From assembly GCA_031841125.1 (NCBI GenBank), contig CM063109.1:1774321-1838320 (forward strand): a stretch of 64,000 bases of DNA. Direction: 5' to 3'. The translations under genes were made by a program, and so were the position numbers. A model generated the notes under the pieces. That model worked only from the letters and a program-made list of their open reading frames with translations. It made no database searches and was not told the origin of the DNA. Below, piece after piece: positions 61,890 through 64,000 of this stretch. Within the stretch, counting starts at the first letter, position 1; every line of letters begins with the position of its first letter. Source of the DNA: Acanthococcus lagerstroemiae (taxonomy: Eukaryota; Arthropoda; Insecta; Hemiptera; Eriococcidae).

Positions 61890-64000
61890 GTAAGTGTACC
61901 GATTGTGTCGTATTTCTCGACACACGATACGTACGAATATTGTGCGAATCGAGCGCGCGCCGAAAACCCGAAGACCTGCCATGCGTGAGAGAGAACAAGG
62001 AGTTGGTAGTCGGGTCTGCCTTGTACGTTATAGGCCATCATCAGCAGTGCTTATAACATATAACACGCCCGATCTTTTCGAACTTTGTCGAGTGGAAAGG
62101 AAGGATTGATGAGATGGAAAGCCGTGAAAAGTATAACGCGTGTTCGATATTCGTCCTAAGATAGAAGGTATCGGTATGTACATGTAGGCTATGTCGACTA
62201 GCCACGCGAGAACGTGTACTATAATTTCGTCTGAACACCGCAACTTTTACACTAGTCCGGCTTACTAGCTGATTGGATGAAAAAAGTGTATCGAAGCGAA
62301 CGATCGTTCTTTCCGCGATTCGACGTTCTTATCAATTTATTCCTTATTTGAAAATGAAAACAGGAATTGCTATTCAAAAATGGCGGAACGCATCTTCCAT
62401 CATTCTAATCGATTTCGGTCTGAAATCCGACACCCCGCGATTCTCCGTAATTCCGTAGTATGATATCAGAAAAATACCGCTCAACTATATACCCTTCGTC
62501 CCATTCCTCGCCTTTTCCTGGCCGCCACCGTGAGTATGTACGGGAAACAGAAATAGACACGATATCGTATAATTTTTAAATCAATAACATCGTGATTCCA
62601 AATGACTAAAAGATTATTTAGATTCGTGATTCTATAATGGTCGCGATCGTTTCCTAATTTATAAAGTGATCGGAAATCGTGATATAAAATCATAAAGATC
62701 GCAAAAATCAGACAAAATCGCAATCTGAAGATGAAAAAAAGTTAACAGTTGGTGATAGTCCCTTCCCCCAATGATATTCATAAATCCGAACTTGCGATTG
62801 TCTTCAAACTTGAAGTAACCCGCGATTCGCTATCTCGCCCAGGGGCGTAGCCACAATTTTTTTTTTGGTGGGGGGAATTCGATCCCCTCTCCCTCCGGCA
62901 TCAGCCGAAAATGTATAAAAAGTTATAATGTATTCAGGTAATAGTAAGTATTACGCCTGTAATATTATAAAAGTAAAACGACCCCCCCCCCCCATAACAA
63001 GTCTGGCTATGCCACTGATCTCGCCTATCACTGAAACGTGAATAAGTAGAGTTTCATATAGAGTGTGTGAATCCTTCGATAGCGTTATCGCGAATCCCCG
63101 TTTTTGGATGCGACAGTGTATTCAAAATGAAGACGAGATCGGTGTATTGGAATTTGGAATATATCTGTTTCACATGCCATCGATCGCCCATGCGTGTTGA
63201 ATACGAGCCAAAACATATGTATTATTCGAAACGTGAAATAAACTCGAACTACGGTGGAACTGAGAAAGAACGAACGAAGATTCCTGATGATTCGAAACGT
63301 TTTCTTCTTGAATAAGCGAGACCGAACTTCCCTAGACTAGTCGGGAGTAGTGCCCAAAATATGAAAACGGGAGATGAGAAACGAATTGGATGTACGGATT
63401 TGTTCGAACAAAGTTTAATTTGGTCGTGTCGGAATAGAGTTTCCGAGGAAGTTCCGAATTTTCTGCGGAAAAATTTCCTCAATTCGGACTTTACAGAGCG
63501 GTAGCACGCTAGTGTCGCTGGTTTATTATCAATAACTTTTTATTATCAAAGTTAGGATAACTGTGAGAGAAACGTTCAGTAAAAAGGGTAATTCGTATTA
63601 ATTACGTTATTATGTCGCCTGTTTTTCGACTGGGGCAAGTGACCGGTCATGTAGTTGAACGTGTACACAGAACAACGTTATTATAATGATTAGAGATCAT
63701 AAAAATAATCCAAGCGTCAATAAAAATTCAAAACGATTTTAATTTTTCAATGTAATGTAACGTTCCTCATCCTAACTTTGATAACATCAATGTATGTGCG
63801 TGTGCTTGTAGTGGTGTGTTAACGGATTCCACAGTTTAATCTTGATGAGTCCGAATTTTGCATGAGGTGAAAAACTAGATCTAGGCTAAGTGTAAAGTGT
63901 ATATTAACTTATTCGTTCAACATTTTTTGACGGAATGTATTTCTTTATTTCTGAAATCATGTAGCGGAGTGACACGGAGGAAGCTTCGTAGTCGAGTACC
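61890..64000 (+). other. Beta-spectrin first coding intron (to right edge)
   Basis: No second exon was found before the end of the window. The intron contains the hAT miniature element at 62840..63017. Confidence 0.7.
62840..63017. mobile_element. hAT miniature element with exact 8-bp duplication
   Basis: CAGGGGCGTAGCCACAA and the inverted right end CAGTGGCATAGCCAGAC form the termini. ATCTCGCC stands outside each end (62832..62839 and 63018..63025). A G run (GGTGGGGGG) and a C12 run (62982..62993) lie just inside. It is 178 bp long, non-coding, and of the same family style as 41208..41378. Confidence 0.9.

Overview
The window looks like nuclear DNA of an insect: long introns, GT/AG splice sites, EGF and NRF/acyltransferase-3 genes of animal type, a beta-spectrin start exon that is nearly identical to the arthropod protein, and a dense crop of R1-, RTE- and I/Jockey-like LINEs, tRNA-derived SINEs, mariner, Tigger and many hAT-type elements. 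A nuclear copy of an extremely AT-rich, divergent mitochondrial cytochrome b, together with the abundance of short GTAGGTA/ACGAGTAC-type words, makes me favour a sternorrhynchan hemipteran (scale insect or mealybug-like). That placement is inference, not proof.

Layout. (1) About 0.9-3.2 kb, minus strand: the first three coding exons of a secreted DSL/EGF protein resembling Delta-like homologues (DLK), running off the left edge. (2) 4-9.7 kb: a fold-back element and an R1-like LINE fragment split by a tRNA-derived SINE with an exact 14-bp target duplication. (3) 9.7-23.1 kb, minus strand: a complete 12-exon gene for a nose-resistant-to-fluoxetine (NRF-6)-like membrane acyltransferase. All splice phases agree and give a predicted 726-residue protein. 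Its introns hold a cytochrome b NUMT, a LINE fragment, a hAT-type element with exact 8-bp target duplications, and a larger 4.3-kb element of unknown type that contains the hAT. (4) 24-29.6 kb: nested DNA transposons of hAT, Tigger and unknown families. (5) 29.6-49 kb: mostly gene-poor sequence with SINE, LINE, Tigger and hAT miniature elements. (6) 49.3-59 kb, minus strand: three phase-compatible candidate exons of an unrecognised protein with a hydrophobic N-terminus, with a mariner fossil in its first intron. (7) 59-64 kb: CpG-rich, gene-start-like sequence followed on the plus strand by the first coding exon of beta-spectrin, which continues past the right edge.

No functional operon-like link between the genes is expected or seen. 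The two left genes and the candidate gene are transcribed leftwards, beta-spectrin rightwards, so the candidate gene and beta-spectrin are head to head across about 2.8 kb. The most informative material is the mobile-element archaeology: at least seven elements have recognisable target duplications (most of them exact) and several are nested two or three deep. No bacterial genes, CRISPR arrays, rRNA genes or functional tRNA genes were found.
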